Part shown: one piece after another, positions 1-9,164 of the stretch
How the letters are laid out: each line of letters starts with the position of its first letter
Numbering within the stretch: the first letter of the stretch is position 1
The notes under the pieces: generated by a model
Seen by the model: the letters and a program-made list of their open reading frames with translations, nothing else
Told to the model about the DNA's origin: nothing
The model's database searches: none
Source of the DNA: Pseudomonadota bacterium
GTDB taxonomy: Bacteria; Pseudomonadota; Alphaproteobacteria; Rs-D84
Reading direction: 5' to 3'
Length of the DNA stretch: 64,000 nt
Assembly: GCA_023402015.1 (NCBI GenBank)
Contig: JAEXCU010000011.1
Span: 1 to 64,000, forward strand
Translations under genes and position numbers: made by a program

Positions 1-1068
1 CATACGACCCACGCGTTCACGTTTATCGCGGTTGGAATTGTAAATATAAGAACCAGATGTCAATTTACCAGAATAAATACGGATAAACATCAGGTTTCCA
101 ACGAACGGGTCATTTGCAACCTTAAACGCCAATGCGCTGAACGGTTCTTTGGGATCCGCATGACGTTCGGCAGCGGTTTCGCCGTCCATTTTTGTACCCT
201 GAATTGCAGGAATATCCAGCGGGCTGGGCAAATAATCAACAATCGCATCCAACAGTGGTTGAACACCTTTGTTCTTAAATGCAGTACCGCACAGAACCGG
301 GTTAAAGTTCTGGTTAATTGTACCTTTGCGGATTAATTTTTTAATTGTTTCTGTATCAGGAACTTTGCCTTCCATATAGGCTTCCATGATATCGTCGTCC
401 AAGGTCACAACTTCTTCAATCAATTTGTTGTGCAATTCTTCGGCCTTGGCCTTTAAATCTTCTGGAATTTCAACGATGTGTGGTTCTTTGCCCAGGTCAT
501 CTTCCCAAACAATACCGCGCATTTCAACAACGTCAACAACACCACGGAATTCAGATTCTGCACCAATTGGGAAATTAACAACCAAAGGATTTGCACCCAA
601 ACGTTCACGAATCATGTCCACGCAACGGAAAAAGTTTCCACCAACACGGTCCATTTTGTTTACAAAGCAAATACGTGGAACGTTATAACGGTCGGCCTGG
701 CGCCATACTGTTTCTGTCTGGGGCTGAACACCGGACACAGATTCAAATACCGCAACCGCACCGTCCAAAACACGCAAGGAACGTTCAACTTCCATTGTAA
801 AGTCAACGTGTCCCGGGGTGTCAATCAAATTGATACGATGATCGCGCCAGAAACATGTTGTTGCCGCGGATGTAATTGTAATACCGCGTTCCTGTTCCTG
901 TTCCATCCAGTCCATCGTCGCGCCACCATCGTGAACTTCGCCAATTTTATACGTTTTACCTGTATAGAAAAGAATACGTTCTGATGTAGTTGTTTTACCT
1001 GCGTCAATATGAGCCATAATCCCGATATTGCGGTACATATGTAAAGGTGCGGTTTTTCCGACTGACAT
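1..1068 (-). CDS. fusA: Elongation factor G, N-terminal part (cut by window edge)
   Basis: This is the translocation GTPase of the ribosome. The visible 356 codons begin [20 protein letters not shown] and show the G1 loop (AHIDAGKTT), the switch-II motif DTPGHVDF and the NKMDR specificity motif, so the G domain is complete and the C-terminal domains lie outside the window. The start ATG at 1068 is preceded by an AGGAAAG ribosome-binding site. It is the third gene of the str operon, 60 bp after rpsG and probably read from the promoter ahead of rpsL. Confidence 0.97.
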   Translation of the reverse strand, partial: MSVGKTAPLHMYRNIGIMAHIDAGKTTTSERILFYTGKTYKIGEVHDGGATMDWMEQEQERGITITSAATTCFWRDHRINLIDTPGHVDFTMEVERSLRVLDGAVAVFESVSGVQPQTETVWRQADRYNVPRICFVNKMDRVGGNFFRCVDMIRERLGANPLVVNFPIGAESEFRGVVDVVEMRGIVWEDDLGKEPHIVEIPEDLKAKAEELHNKLIEEVVTLDDDIMEAYMEGKVPDTETIKKLIRKGTINQNFNPVLCGTAFKNKGVQPLLDAIVDYLPSPLDIPAIQGTKMDGETAAERHADPKEPFSALAFKVANDPFVGNLMFIRIYSGKLTSGSYIYNSNRDKRERVGRM

Positions 1069-1128
1069 TTATTCTTTCCTTATTTTTTTAATTAACCTAT
1101 TGATTTTGTTCCATTAAAACCAATTATT

Positions 1129-1602
1129 TTACCAACGGAAGTGAGCAAATGCTTTATTCGCTTCTGCCATTTTATGGGTGTCAATCTTCTTTTTGAACGC
1201 CCCACCCTGACCGTTCAATGCATCACGCAATTCGCCGAACAGTCTTTCGTCCATGCTGCGTTCACCACGTTTACGGGCAAACATAACCAACCAACGCAAT
1301 GCCAATGTCTGCTGACGCACCGGGCGAACTTCTACCGGAACCTGATATGTTGCACCGCCAACACGACGGCCCTTGACTTCTACGGATGGTTTTAATGCAT
1401 CCACCGCTTCTAAGAAAGCAGTCAATTCATCACCGTCTTTTGCAACTTTTTTCAGTTTTTCCAATGCACCGTAAACGATATTTTCGGCAACTTCTTTCTT
1501 GCCGTCCCACATAATTACATTAATACATTTTGCAACCACCAGATTGTTATATTTGGAATCTGGCAGAATTTCACGTTTCGTTGCACTTTTACGTCTTGAC
1601 AT
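1129..1602 (-). CDS. rpsG: 30S ribosomal protein S7
   Basis: A 157-residue primary 16S rRNA-binding protein of the small-subunit head. The N-terminal [12 protein letters not shown] and the central [17 protein letters not shown] are classic S7 sequence, and the length is usual for bacterial S7. It lies between rpsL and fusA in the standard str operon order, with a 77-bp gap after rpsL. Nothing odd is seen. Confidence 0.98.
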   Translation of the reverse strand: MSRRKSATKREILPDSKYNNLVVAKCINVIMWDGKKEVAENIVYGALEKLKKVAKDGDELTAFLEAVDALKPSVEVKGRRVGGATYQVPVEVRPVRQQTLALRWLVMFARKRGERSMDERLFGELRDALNGQGGAFKKKIDTHKMAEANKAFAHFRW

Positions 1603-1679
1603 TTTTTTGTTTTCCTTTGTTTCTTCATTCGCGGACGCGGCCGCAAATTACTCACACAGATATTACCTGCGTGCAATTA

Positions 1680-2051
1680 TTATTTCTTTACTTTGGCCCC
1701 ATACAAAGAACGACCCTGTTTTCTGCTATCTACACCCTTGGTATCCAAGACACCACGAATGATGTGATATTTAACACCAGGCAAGTCCTTTACACGACCG
1801 CCACGAATCATAACAACGCTGTGTTCCTGCAAATTATGACCTTCGCCAGGAATGTATGCGGTTACTTCGCGACCGTTTGCCAATTTAACACGTGCAACCT
1901 TACGCTGCGCCGAGTTAGGTTTCTTAGGTGTGGTTGTGTACACACGTGTGCAAACACCACGCTTCTGCGGACACTCCACCATATCAGGCGCTGTGGATTT
2001 CACAACAACCTTTTTACGTGGTTTCCGAATCAGTTGATTTACTGTTGGCAT
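1680..2051 (-). CDS. rpsL: 30S ribosomal protein S12
   Basis: A 123-residue decoding-centre protein starting [14 protein letters not shown], with the conserved [11 protein letters not shown] and the [12 protein letters not shown] loop. Lys in TPKKPNS and in the [10 protein letters not shown] segment are the classic streptomycin-sensitivity residues, so the sequence looks wild type. First gene of the str operon, with a strong promoter about 150 bp upstream and a leader that contains small hairpins. Confidence 0.98.
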   Translation of the reverse strand: MPTVNQLIRKPRKKVVVKSTAPDMVECPQKRGVCTRVYTTTPKKPNSAQRKVARVKLANGREVTAYIPGEGHNLQEHSVVMIRGGRVKDLPGVKYHIIRGVLDTKGVDSRKQGRSLYGAKVKK

Positions 2052-2198
2052 TCAAAATCTCTTTGTTTTTAGCATACTTTTGTCTGCACAAAACCTGCCT
2101 AGCAGAATTATTTCAACGGAAATTCCGTGATTATAAATCTGTTAAATGTCGCAGATTTCTGTGTTTTTTCTTTCCTTACTTACACGGAAAGCGAACAT

Positions 2199-2227
2199 AC
2201 TATAACTGGCAACCCCAACATTGTCAA
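2199..2227 (-). promoter_or_regulatory. Promoter of the str operon
   Basis: On the minus strand TTGACA (2227-2222) is followed after exactly 17 bp by TATAGT (2204-2199), a near-consensus housekeeping sigma promoter. It would produce a leader of about 140 nt before rpsL. The leader contains a small hairpin (CGGAAATTCCG, near 2118) but no recognisable regulator site. Confidence 0.75.
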
Positions 2228-2344
2228 GCGGAAACTGGGAAAATTTATCAAAAAAAGGGTTGGAAATCCCATGATTTTGGGCACATTGCACATCGCACTA
2301 CATGACAAAATTATTTATCAGTACAATTAAACGCATGGACAAAT

Positions 2345-2383
2345 AAAAAATCCGACAAAATAAACTTCGCCGGTTTTTATTTT
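2345..2383 (-). terminator. Probable intrinsic terminator of the 2.4-kb barrel gene
   Basis: Read on the minus strand, an AAAAACCGGC arm pairs with GTCGG and a T-run (one bulge) just after the stop codon at 2410. The rest of the 2228-2409 interval holds no gene I can support. Confidence 0.5.
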
Positions 2384-2409
2384 TAATATTGGTTATGAAA
2401 ATTTTATTT

Positions 2410-3171
2410 TTAAAACTCGGTAGACAATGTTATCCCAATCTGCCAATAGTTATAATATGAAACATAACTGTTTTGATAATCCTGGGTATGGAAATGATAT
2501 TCAATAAATGGGTTTATTGACGATACAGATGACAAATTGTAAACAATTCCCGCACTGATGGTTTTGTCGTACAAAGTTTTCGGTTCTTCTATTTCCAGGA
2601 AATTAAAGTCAAACTGTAATGTCGCGGCAATATCTGGACAGAAATAATACATCGCCTGGGCCGTCAGGTTAACATTCCAAAAATTGGACGGGTCCGCCCA
2701 AATATATTGCCCCATTGCCGAAAACGCCCATTGGAAATTTTCCCACGCCACACCATGAATGCGGAATCCCGCGGCCGCGTTATTATTACCAAAACGGTCG
2801 TCTGTGCCCGCGCTTTTGGTCCACGCAATTCCATAATTGGCCAGGAAATCCAATTTGAACGGCGCACTTTTAAATAATTTGTACTGCATACCAACCTGGG
2901 AATCAGAATAATTATTTGTACCAACGCCAAACGACAGTGTTAAATTTTCTGTTGGTGTATATGCCACCCCCAGCCCCAGTTCATCTATGCGCCCTGCCCC
3001 AAAGTCCGTTTGTGAATCACCACTGTCGGTCATACCGGTATTATAATATGCGCCAAAGGTTGCAGAAAATTCGTCTTGCAGGGTTAAACGACTGACATCC
3101 AATCGTGCGGCATTCGCCGCGCCTGCAAATAAACCAAATATTCCAGCAACCCCCAGCGCAATTTTTTTCAT
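2410..3171 (-). CDS. Secreted outer-membrane beta-barrel-like protein
   Basis: A 253-residue protein starting MKKIALGVAGIFGLF with a signal peptide ending AGAANA. The rest alternates hydrophobic and polar residues with many aromatics (for example the final YNYWQIGITLSTEF), typical of an outer-membrane barrel whose C-terminal strand ends in Phe. An in-frame ATG 132 bp further upstream was rejected because only the 3171 start gives a signal peptide. It sits just downstream of, and resembles in style, the barrel gene at 3293-4060. No specific transport function can be named. Confidence 0.75.
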   Translation of the reverse strand: MKKIALGVAGIFGLFAGAANAARLDVSRLTLQDEFSATFGAYYNTGMTDSGDSQTDFGAGRIDELGLGVAYTPTENLTLSFGVGTNNYSDSQVGMQYKLFKSAPFKLDFLANYGIAWTKSAGTDDRFGNNNAAAGFRIHGVAWENFQWAFSAMGQYIWADPSNFWNVNLTAQAMYYFCPDIAATLQFDFNFLEIEEPKTLYDKTISAGIVYNLSSVSSINPFIEYHFHTQDYQNSYVSYYNYWQIGITLSTEF

Positions 3172-3241
3172 AGCGATACACCCTTGTACAGAAATTCTGA
3201 CACGCATGCGCATAGCAAGGCAACAGGAAGGTATCCCCCAT

Positions 3242-3272
3242 AAAAAACAACCCGGCCACACAAGCCGGGTTG
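3242..3272 (-). terminator. Intrinsic terminator
   Basis: CAACCCGG (3248-3255) pairs with CCGGGTTG (3265-3272); on the minus strand the stem is followed by six T. It ends the transcript of the 3293-4060 gene, separating it from the 2410-3171 gene. Confidence 0.85.
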
Positions 3273-3292
3273 CAGGATGTACATTTCCAAGA

Positions 3293-4060
3293 TTAGAAAT
3301 CAATACCGAACTTCACGCCAAAGCCGAAGCCGTCAACAAATTCCCAATCACCTGTGCTGTGTTCCATTTCACCAGAAATGTATGCACCAATAAATTTGGT
3401 TGCGTCAATATTATAGTTAACGCCCAATTTACCGGTCCATGTACCCGCGTTGTCTGCAAAGTCATCTGTGATGCCTGCATATTCAACACCGGCCATCAAT
3501 GCCCATTCTGACGTCAAAGACAGGAATCCATCCAATCCGGCACGCAGACGATGAACGCCTTCGTCATCCCAGTTGAATGATTCATTGTTCATGTAATCAA
3601 ATGCAAAGTGAGCGGCAACGGTCCAACCATCGGCAACATAACCGCCACGCAGACCGATTGTCCACATATAGTTTGTGTAATCTTCATCCAAGAACGGTTG
3701 ATGATCACCCCAAACCGGGTTCAGCGCATAAGAACCATAGATATCTGCCTTCCAATTGCCGTAATCAACTGCACGGTAATTCAGACCCAATGCAAACTGG
3801 TTCCATGATGCGGAATCAAACCAATTTGCTTCGGCAAAATTTGTTGCAACCGCAACTGCCAATTTATCTGTGATACCATAACCGAATTCTTCACCCAACG
3901 CCCATGTGTTTGTGTGTTCGGAATGTGATGCGACAGATGTCATGCTGTAGAAATGACCTTCACTTGGACGATATAACGGATTATCGTTGATAACATTTGC
4001 TGCGTTTGCCGCAGATACAACAAAAACTGCCAGCAAAGACGTTAAAGCCAATTTTTTCAT
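3293..4060 (-). CDS. Secreted outer-membrane beta-barrel-like protein
   Basis: A 255-residue protein with signal peptide MKKLALTSLLAVFVVSAANA followed by an Asn-Trp-Tyr-rich sequence in alternating pattern that ends in FGFGVKFGIDF, a C-terminal Phe signature of outer-membrane barrels. The 4060 start has the ribosome-binding site AGGATAGAG; a longer in-frame start at 4135 would hide the signal peptide and lies on the promoter. It is a single-gene transcript with its own promoter and terminator, and is likely an abundant porin or surface protein. Substrate unknown. Confidence 0.8.
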   Translation of the reverse strand: MKKLALTSLLAVFVVSAANAANVINDNPLYRPSEGHFYSMTSVASHSEHTNTWALGEEFGYGITDKLAVAVATNFAEANWFDSASWNQFALGLNYRAVDYGNWKADIYGSYALNPVWGDHQPFLDEDYTNYMWTIGLRGGYVADGWTVAAHFAFDYMNNESFNWDDEGVHRLRAGLDGFLSLTSEWALMAGVEYAGITDDFADNAGTWTGKLGVNYNIDATKFIGAYISGEMEHSTGDWEFVDGFGFGVKFGIDF

Positions 4061-4090
4061 TACTCTATCCTTTCGTTTAGTTTCTTTTAG

Positions 4091-4148
4091 ACTAGAATTT
4101 ATTGCTCTAGTTAGGAATATTTTACCCCGTGCCATACACCCCTTTCAA
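4091..4148 (-). promoter_or_regulatory. Promoter and 5'-end hairpin of the barrel gene
   Basis: On the minus strand TTGAAA (4148-4143), an 18-bp spacer and TAAAAT (4124-4119) form a good promoter. An inverted repeat ACTAGA/TCTAGT (4091-4111) would lie at the very 5' end of the mRNA, the position where stabilising hairpins such as that of ompA are found. Promoter is seen directly; the stabilising role is inference. Confidence 0.6.
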
Positions 4149-4229
4149 GCGAAAAGATTTTTGCAAAATTGGCAAAAATATGCTATGCTACGCGCGCTTG
4201 CGATTCGGAATTAATTCACATCATTGTTA

Positions 4230-4260
4230 AAAAACGCCCGGTTTTCTGGGCGTTTTTAAA
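4230..4260 (-). terminator. Intrinsic terminator of mltG
   Basis: AAAAACGCCC (4230-4239) pairs with GGGCGTTTTT (4248-4257) around an 8-base loop, just after the mltG stop. The stem has T-runs on both strands. Confidence 0.85.
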
Positions 4261-4321
4261 TAAAAAACTCAAAAATTGTTATACATTAAAATTATTAACA
4301 AATTTAACGAATTACGGTTTA

Positions 4322-5341
4322 TTAATTTTTATTTTTAATTTTTTTTATCTGGCGCCAGTCAGCATGATTTTTCATGTGTTCTTCATAAGAATTTGCAAAC
4401 TTGTGTCCGCCCTGGCCGTCGGCAACAAAAAACAGATAATTTGTATCCGCCGGTTTCATGACTGCGCGCAAAGCGGCCTGGCCAACATTGGCAATTGGCG
4501 CCGGCGGCAGTCCATTATGCGTGTATGTGTTATATGGACTGTCCACCTTTAAATGTCCGCGTAATAATGGCGCCCCACGCATATCGCCCAGTCCGTCGGT
4601 CAGTGCATAAACAACCGTCGGATCTGCCTGCAATCGCATATTTTTACGCAGGCGATTTAAATAAACACTGGCGACAATCGGCATTTCCCCGCTGCGCGGC
4701 GTTTCTTTTTGTACAATTGATGCCAGTGTTATCACATCATTCCATGTTTTCAATGGGTGCGGCGCAATCGCGCCGGCATTTTGCCAACCGTCCGCAATAG
4801 CAGTCATTTTTTTCCGCGCCAATTCCAACAATGCCAAACGTGATGTTCCCTTGGCCACACGATATGTATCGGGAAATATTTCCCCGTCATGCAAATTACA
4901 TACGGACCGATTATAATCAGATGTGCATTCCACCGCACCGGTCAATGTGGAATTTCCCAACAATAATTGTTTAATTTGTTTAACGGTTAAACCTTCGGGA
5001 ATAACAATTGTGGTCGCGGCAACATCACCGCGGGCAAACATACGTGCAATGTGCCAAACACTGGTTTTTGCCGGTATGTCATATTCACCACTTTGAATTT
5101 TTCCCCCATTCATTCGCACAGAAAATTTAAACAACGCGGCCGAATCTATTAATCCACCACGTTCCAATCGCATTGCAACACCGGCAACCGTGTCCCCACG
5201 ATTAAGATTAAAAACAACATCGTTTTTAATTGGCGACCGAATACCGAACATATATATGCCCAGCGCAACAATCGCAATAATTGGCGGCAAAACATAGCGG
5301 GTCCAAAAACAACAAGGGATTTTTATCTTTCTGCATTTCAT
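4322..5341 (-). CDS. mltG: Endolytic murein transglycosylase MltG
   Basis: A 339-residue inner-membrane enzyme that cuts nascent glycan strands. After a short basic N-terminus there is one membrane segment (about residues 13-32), a LysM-like region (GDTVAGVAMRLE) and the YceG catalytic domain, with the catalytic Glu in SIVQKETPRSGEMPIVASVY and the conserved RLQADPTVVYAL. It is transcribed alone. In many proteobacteria mltG neighbours fabF and acpP; here those genes are about 6 kb away on the same strand. Confidence 0.95.
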   Translation of the reverse strand: MKCRKIKIPCCFWTRYVLPPIIAIVALGIYMFGIRSPIKNDVVFNLNRGDTVAGVAMRLERGGLIDSAALFKFSVRMNGGKIQSGEYDIPAKTSVWHIARMFARGDVAATTIVIPEGLTVKQIKQLLLGNSTLTGAVECTSDYNRSVCNLHDGEIFPDTYRVAKGTSRLALLELARKKMTAIADGWQNAGAIAPHPLKTWNDVITLASIVQKETPRSGEMPIVASVYLNRLRKNMRLQADPTVVYALTDGLGDMRGAPLLRGHLKVDSPYNTYTHNGLPPAPIANVGQAALRAVMKPADTNYLFFVADGQGGHKFANSYEEHMKNHADWRQIKKIKNKN

Positions 5342-5476
5342 AGTTTTTTGATTATTACAAAATAAATTTCATTTGCAAACGCAATTGTGCAACCAATTTT
5401 TCAGACAGGAATATTTACACAATAAAAAATCCTTGCAACACCGCAGAAATCAGGGAAAAATTAAATAAAAATATAT

Positions 5477-5583
5477 GCCGAAGGAAAACGGTCAATTTAA
5501 TTCAACCATTTTATACAAAATCATTCTGGCGGTTTTCCAAGACTTTGTCAAACGAAAAAGTGCCGAATCCAAAGGACCGTTTA
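5477..5583 (+). promoter_or_regulatory. Paired-repeat module I upstream of cysteine-rich gene
   Basis: Two related 22-bp sequences, 5477-5498 (GCCGAAGGAAAACGG...) and 5562-5583 (GCCGAATCCAAAGGACC...), lie 85 bp apart and end two bases before the first possible ATG. The same pair occurs at four other cysteine-rich loci in this window. This copy has the weakest first repeat, and its ATTTCTGC box is degenerate (ATTCTGGC). The second repeat begins with GTGCCGAAT, which could itself act as a start of an 11-codon reading frame. Confidence 0.55.
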
Positions 5584-5584
5584 G

Positions 5585-6325
5585 ATGAGGCGTAGAATGA
5601 AAATCCTAAGAATCTTTTCCTTTGTTTTCAGTGGCGCATGTGTTTTATTTTCCTATCAGCAATCATTTGCCGCTTCGTCCAGTCAATCATGCACAATGTG
5701 TGAATATATTTTTAATGATGCGACCGAATTGTATCGCGAAAATATTTTAATTACCTGGGAACAATTTGATATGGCAATGGACACGCGTTGTTCACAAATG
5801 ACTGCATTATTAATGTCGCAATGCAAAAACATGATGCAACAGTATGGGTATATGATGTACGAACTGGTTACCAGTGATTTCAGCCCCAACGAAGGCTGTA
5901 TCCAATTGGGCCTGTGCGACAGCGGCGAACCATGCACATGTACCCCATCATCGTCATCAACAAATATTACCGGTGGGAAAAGAAACACAACCACGTACAG
6001 TGGATGTTCCACATGTCCCGCAACACAATACAGTTGTTCATGCAACACCGATTACGCCGTGCAAAACCAAGGCACCAGCAGTTGTTCATGCAGCGTTTAT
6101 TGCAGTGCCGGTAAATATTACAACAATGGTGCATGCACAGTTTGCGCCAGTGGCATGTACAAAGGTTCGGCCGGCAATACATCATGCACAACCTGTCCGT
6201 CATCGGGTAAAACATCCGGTACGGCCGCCACATCCCACGACAGCATAACCAAATGTTATCTGGACACCGGTTCAGACGGCACGGGTTCATACGGTTTTGA
6301 TCCGGTATGTTATTACACCGAATAA
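5585..6325 (+). CDS. Secreted cysteine-rich protein, CYY family
   Basis: A 246-residue exported protein, not matched to a named family. A signal peptide ends near QSFAASSSQ; an alternative start MKILRIF at 5597 gives an equally good one. A helical region (residues 30-110) follows with paired cysteines (CTMCEYIFNDA), then Cys-Ser-Thr-rich CxC and CxxC repeats (ATQYSCSCNTDYAV), and the C-terminal CYY motif (ITKCYLDTGSDGTG ... CYYTE). It is a tandem duplicate of the gene at 6361: the YAVQNQGTSSCSCSVYCSAG stretch is shared, with a perfect DNA block of about 38 bp. The protein is probably periplasmic or surface-exposed and disulphide-bonded. Confidence 0.85.
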   Translation: MRRRMKILRIFSFVFSGACVLFSYQQSFAASSSQSCTMCEYIFNDATELYRENILITWEQFDMAMDTRCSQMTALLMSQCKNMMQQYGYMMYELVTSDFSPNEGCIQLGLCDSGEPCTCTPSSSSTNITGGKRNTTTYSGCSTCPATQYSCSCNTDYAVQNQGTSSCSCSVYCSAGKYYNNGACTVCASGMYKGSAGNTSCTTCPSSGKTSGTAATSHDSITKCYLDTGSDGTGSYGFDPVCYYTE

Positions 6326-6360
6326 TTAATCGTAAAAACAAACAAATACAGAAGGAAACC

Positions 6361-7080
6361 ATGAAACACATCAGAAAATTTTCTGTTATATTTTTCGGCG
6401 CATTTGCAATAATTTTATCACATCCGTCATATGCCGCATCATCCAGCCAATGCAATATGTGTGAATATATTTTCAACGAGGCCATAGATGTTTCACAAAC
6501 AATCATTACATACGACCAATTTACATATGCAATGGAAACCAGATGTTCCCAACTGGCGGCATTGATACAAAATCAATGCAAAAATATGCTGCAAGATTAC
6601 GGGGAAATGATGTATGAATTATCCGATGGTTCCGTGGCACCCAATGAAGGATGTCAACAATTAGGCATGTGCGACGGGGGCAGTACCCCATGCACATGTA
6701 CGTCATCATCTTCATCTGCGAACATTACCGGTGGGACGCGCACAACGGTCAGATACAGCGGATGCACAAACTGCCCTGCGACAACTTATTCTTGTTCATG
6801 CAATACAGATTACGCGGTTCAAAACCAGGGCACCAGCAGTTGTTCATGCAGCGTTTATTGCAGTGCTGGCAAATATTACAACAACGGTTCTTGCACCGTC
6901 TGCGCCAGTGGAACATACAAAGAATCCGCCGGCAATACGTCATGCACTGCGTGCCCTTCATCGGGCAAAACGACCGGAACAACCGCCGCAGCCCATGATA
7001 GTGTAAATGATTGTTATCTGGACAATGGCTCAGACACCGCGGGTGTATATGACTATAATCCGGTATGTTATTATAAATAA
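6361..7080 (+). CDS. Secreted cysteine-rich protein, CYY family (tandem paralogue)
   Basis: A 239-residue paralogue of the preceding gene with the same layout: signal peptide MKHIRKFSVIFFGAF ... SYA, the CNMCEYIFNEA helix-region motif, CxC-rich middle, and C-terminal NDCYLDNGSDTAG ... VCYYK. The start at 6361 follows AGAAGGAAACC; an upstream in-frame ATG at 6307 overlaps the previous gene and lacks a signal peptide. The 35-bp gap suggests cotranscription. Function is unknown; the CxxC/CxC density resembles eukaryotic-type cysteine-rich adhesins or receptors, but that is only likeness in composition. Confidence 0.87.
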   Translation: MKHIRKFSVIFFGAFAIILSHPSYAASSSQCNMCEYIFNEAIDVSQTIITYDQFTYAMETRCSQLAALIQNQCKNMLQDYGEMMYELSDGSVAPNEGCQQLGMCDGGSTPCTCTSSSSSANITGGTRTTVRYSGCTNCPATTYSCSCNTDYAVQNQGTSSCSCSVYCSAGKYYNNGSCTVCASGTYKESAGNTSCTACPSSGKTTGTTAAAHDSVNDCYLDNGSDTAGVYDYNPVCYYK

Positions 7081-7082
7081 AT

Positions 7083-7107
7083 AATGCGGGATTAAATCCC
7101 GCATTCT
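7083..7107. terminator. Hairpin between convergent genes
   Basis: TGCGGGA-TTAAA-TCCCGCA stem shared by the cysteine-rich gene and the convergent ABC transporter. The same stem-loop is reused at 10851-10869. The T-tract is weak on the plus side (ATTCTGTTT) and interrupted on the minus side. Confidence 0.65.
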
Positions 7108-7113
7108 GTTTCG

Positions 7114-8868
7114 TTATAAAAATCCGCTGTATTGCATTTTCCACAATTTATAATATATGCCATGGCGTTTTAACAATTGGGCGTGCGTTCCAGATTCCAC
7201 AATGCGGCCACCGTCCATGACGATTATCCGGTCCATTTGTTTTAATGTGGATAAACGGTGGGCAATTGCAATGGTCGTACGATTTTTCATTAAATGATTA
7301 AGTGATTGCTGAATATTCATTTCCGTTTCAGAATCCAGTGCGGACGTCGCCTCGTCCAGCAATAATATTGGCGAATTTTTTAACACTGCGTGCGCGATTG
7401 TAATGCGTTGGCGCTGGCCGCCGGACAATTTTACCCCACGGTCGCCCACAACCGTGTCATAACCATGTTCCGTTTTCATAATAAAATCGTGCGCCTGGGC
7501 CTGCTTGGCGGCATTTATTATCTGGCGACGCGATACATTGCCAACCCCATATGATATATTTTCCGCCAGACTGCGATTAAACAGTATTGATTCCTGGGGC
7601 ACGAATGATATCACACGTTTCAGCGAACGTGGGCTGAATTTACGAATGTCCGTATTATCTATTTCTATGTTGCCGCATGTTGGGTCATACAAATGCATTA
7701 ACAAATTTACCAATGTCGTTTTCCCCGAACCCGACATCCCAACAACGCCGATTTTTTCACCTTTTTTAATACACAGGTTAATATCCTGCAATACCCATTC
7801 ACTGTCGTATTTAAATGACACATTGTTAAATTTAATCATGTCATTATATTTACAATTGCGTGAACCCGTTTTAACATCGCATATTTCTGGCGATACATGT
7901 GTCAGGTTGCGAAACGCCTGGTCGGCCGAGAAATATACTTCCAATAAATCCGGCATATCCCACACAAAATTTACCACGCATGAACGCAAACCGAAAAACG
8001 CAGTTAAAACAAACGCCACCTGGGATAAATCCATGCGACCAACAATATAAAAATACGCCGCCAAGAACATTATTATAATCAGCGTTATAAATTCCATAGT
8101 CATTGGCAGGCCGAAAAATTTCAATTGTACCCACAGATTTTTTTCTTTGGCGTGCGTCCATTTATTGAAATATTGCCCGACGTATTCTTGTTCCCGCTGA
8201 ATATCACCAAAAATTTTTAAATTCAGGAAATTGGACAACATATCTATGTTCTTGCCAGCGACTTCGGATGCGGCTTCGGCCACGCGAATATGGGTTTGGG
8301 CCATTGGGCGCAGATTGCGCGCCGCATGCAGAATCCGAAACAGCAAAACGCCCCCAATCAACGCGCAAAATATGCCGTTTAATTGAAACATCATGCCAAA
8401 ATTTACAATTATACCCAACAATATCGCAAACACGCGCGTGGGGTACTTAAACATTAAATTCCATGTACCGTTTATGATAAATTTGGCCTGGGATTCCAGA
8501 TAACCCGCAGAATGACATTTATAAAACGCAACGGAACGATCAATCAGATATTGGTACATTTTAACATGCGCCGCCTGTTTGGTACGTGGATAAACAATGC
8601 ATTCAAAAACCTGTTCCGTCAGATTGGAAACAATATAAATACCAATCCATGCCGCCAGCAGGATTAAAACCGGCATAACATCTGGGAAAGCCAGTTCCCC
8701 AATCGGCTTGGTTTCCAGCGCACCAACCACATATTTCGCCAACAATGCCGGAAATACAAAATCAGATGCTTTGTTAAAAATGCGTAGAATCCAATAACAC
8801 GAAATACCAAAACGGTGCGTGCGAAAAACATCACAATAAAAACGAACCAGTGTTTTTGGAAACGCCAT
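7114..8868 (-). CDS. ABC exporter, fused permease and ATPase
   Basis: A 584-residue half-transporter, likely working as a homodimer in the inner membrane. The N-terminal ~330 residues carry about six membrane segments. The ATPase follows, with Walker A GMSGSGKTT, Q-loop FVPQESILF, signature LSGGQRQR, Walker B ILLLDEATSALD and the H-loop AIAHRLST. This is the MsbA/multidrug and lipid exporter group, but substrate cannot be read from sequence. The start follows GGGAGAG and an extended -10 promoter. It is not in an operon. Confidence 0.93.
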   Translation of the reverse strand: MAFPKTLVRFYCDVFRTHRFGISCYWILRIFNKASDFVFPALLAKYVVGALETKPIGELAFPDVMPVLILLAAWIGIYIVSNLTEQVFECIVYPRTKQAAHVKMYQYLIDRSVAFYKCHSAGYLESQAKFIINGTWNLMFKYPTRVFAILLGIIVNFGMMFQLNGIFCALIGGVLLFRILHAARNLRPMAQTHIRVAEAASEVAGKNIDMLSNFLNLKIFGDIQREQEYVGQYFNKWTHAKEKNLWVQLKFFGLPMTMEFITLIIIMFLAAYFYIVGRMDLSQVAFVLTAFFGLRSCVVNFVWDMPDLLEVYFSADQAFRNLTHVSPEICDVKTGSRNCKYNDMIKFNNVSFKYDSEWVLQDINLCIKKGEKIGVVGMSGSGKTTLVNLLMHLYDPTCGNIEIDNTDIRKFSPRSLKRVISFVPQESILFNRSLAENISYGVGNVSRRQIINAAKQAQAHDFIMKTEHGYDTVVGDRGVKLSGGQRQRITIAHAVLKNSPILLLDEATSALDSETEMNIQQSLNHLMKNRTTIAIAHRLSTLKQMDRIIVMDGGRIVESGTHAQLLKRHGIYYKLWKMQYSGFL

Positions 8869-8893
8869 AATTTTCTCTCCCTAAAATAGGAAG

Positions 8894-8902
8894 ATTATAC
8901 CA
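8894..8902 (-). promoter_or_regulatory. Extended -10 promoter of the ABC exporter
   Basis: On the minus strand TGG-TATAAT (8902-8894) lies 25 bp before the start codon. No convincing -35 is seen, which fits an extended -10 promoter. Confidence 0.5.
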
Positions 8903-8932
8903 CAAAATGACAGATATTCCTAAATACAAATA

Positions 8933-8954
8933 AACCCGCCACAATGGGCGGGTT
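8933..8954 (-). terminator. Terminator of tRNA-Pro
   Basis: AACCCGCC (8933-8940) pairs with GGCGGGTT (8947-8954), 7 bp past the CCA end of the tRNA on the minus strand, with a T-rich tail. Confidence 0.8.
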
Positions 8955-8960
8955 AATTTG

Positions 8961-9037
<77 letters not shown>

Positions 9038-9164
9038 TAAACTTTTACGACGGGCGGATTATGCTACCACCAAAGAAAAAAATCAACCTTTTTTATTTCT
9101 TATTTATATTTTACTTGTTAAAATATTCTGGCATACTCTTTTTTGGTAGCAAAAAGGAATAAAT

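Noticed and set aside
5562..5595. Small frame GTG-CCG-AAT (11 codons) just ahead of the 5585 gene as a leader peptide
   Set aside because: It is encoded by repeat 2 itself and lacks a supporting ribosome-binding site; kept only as a note under module I.
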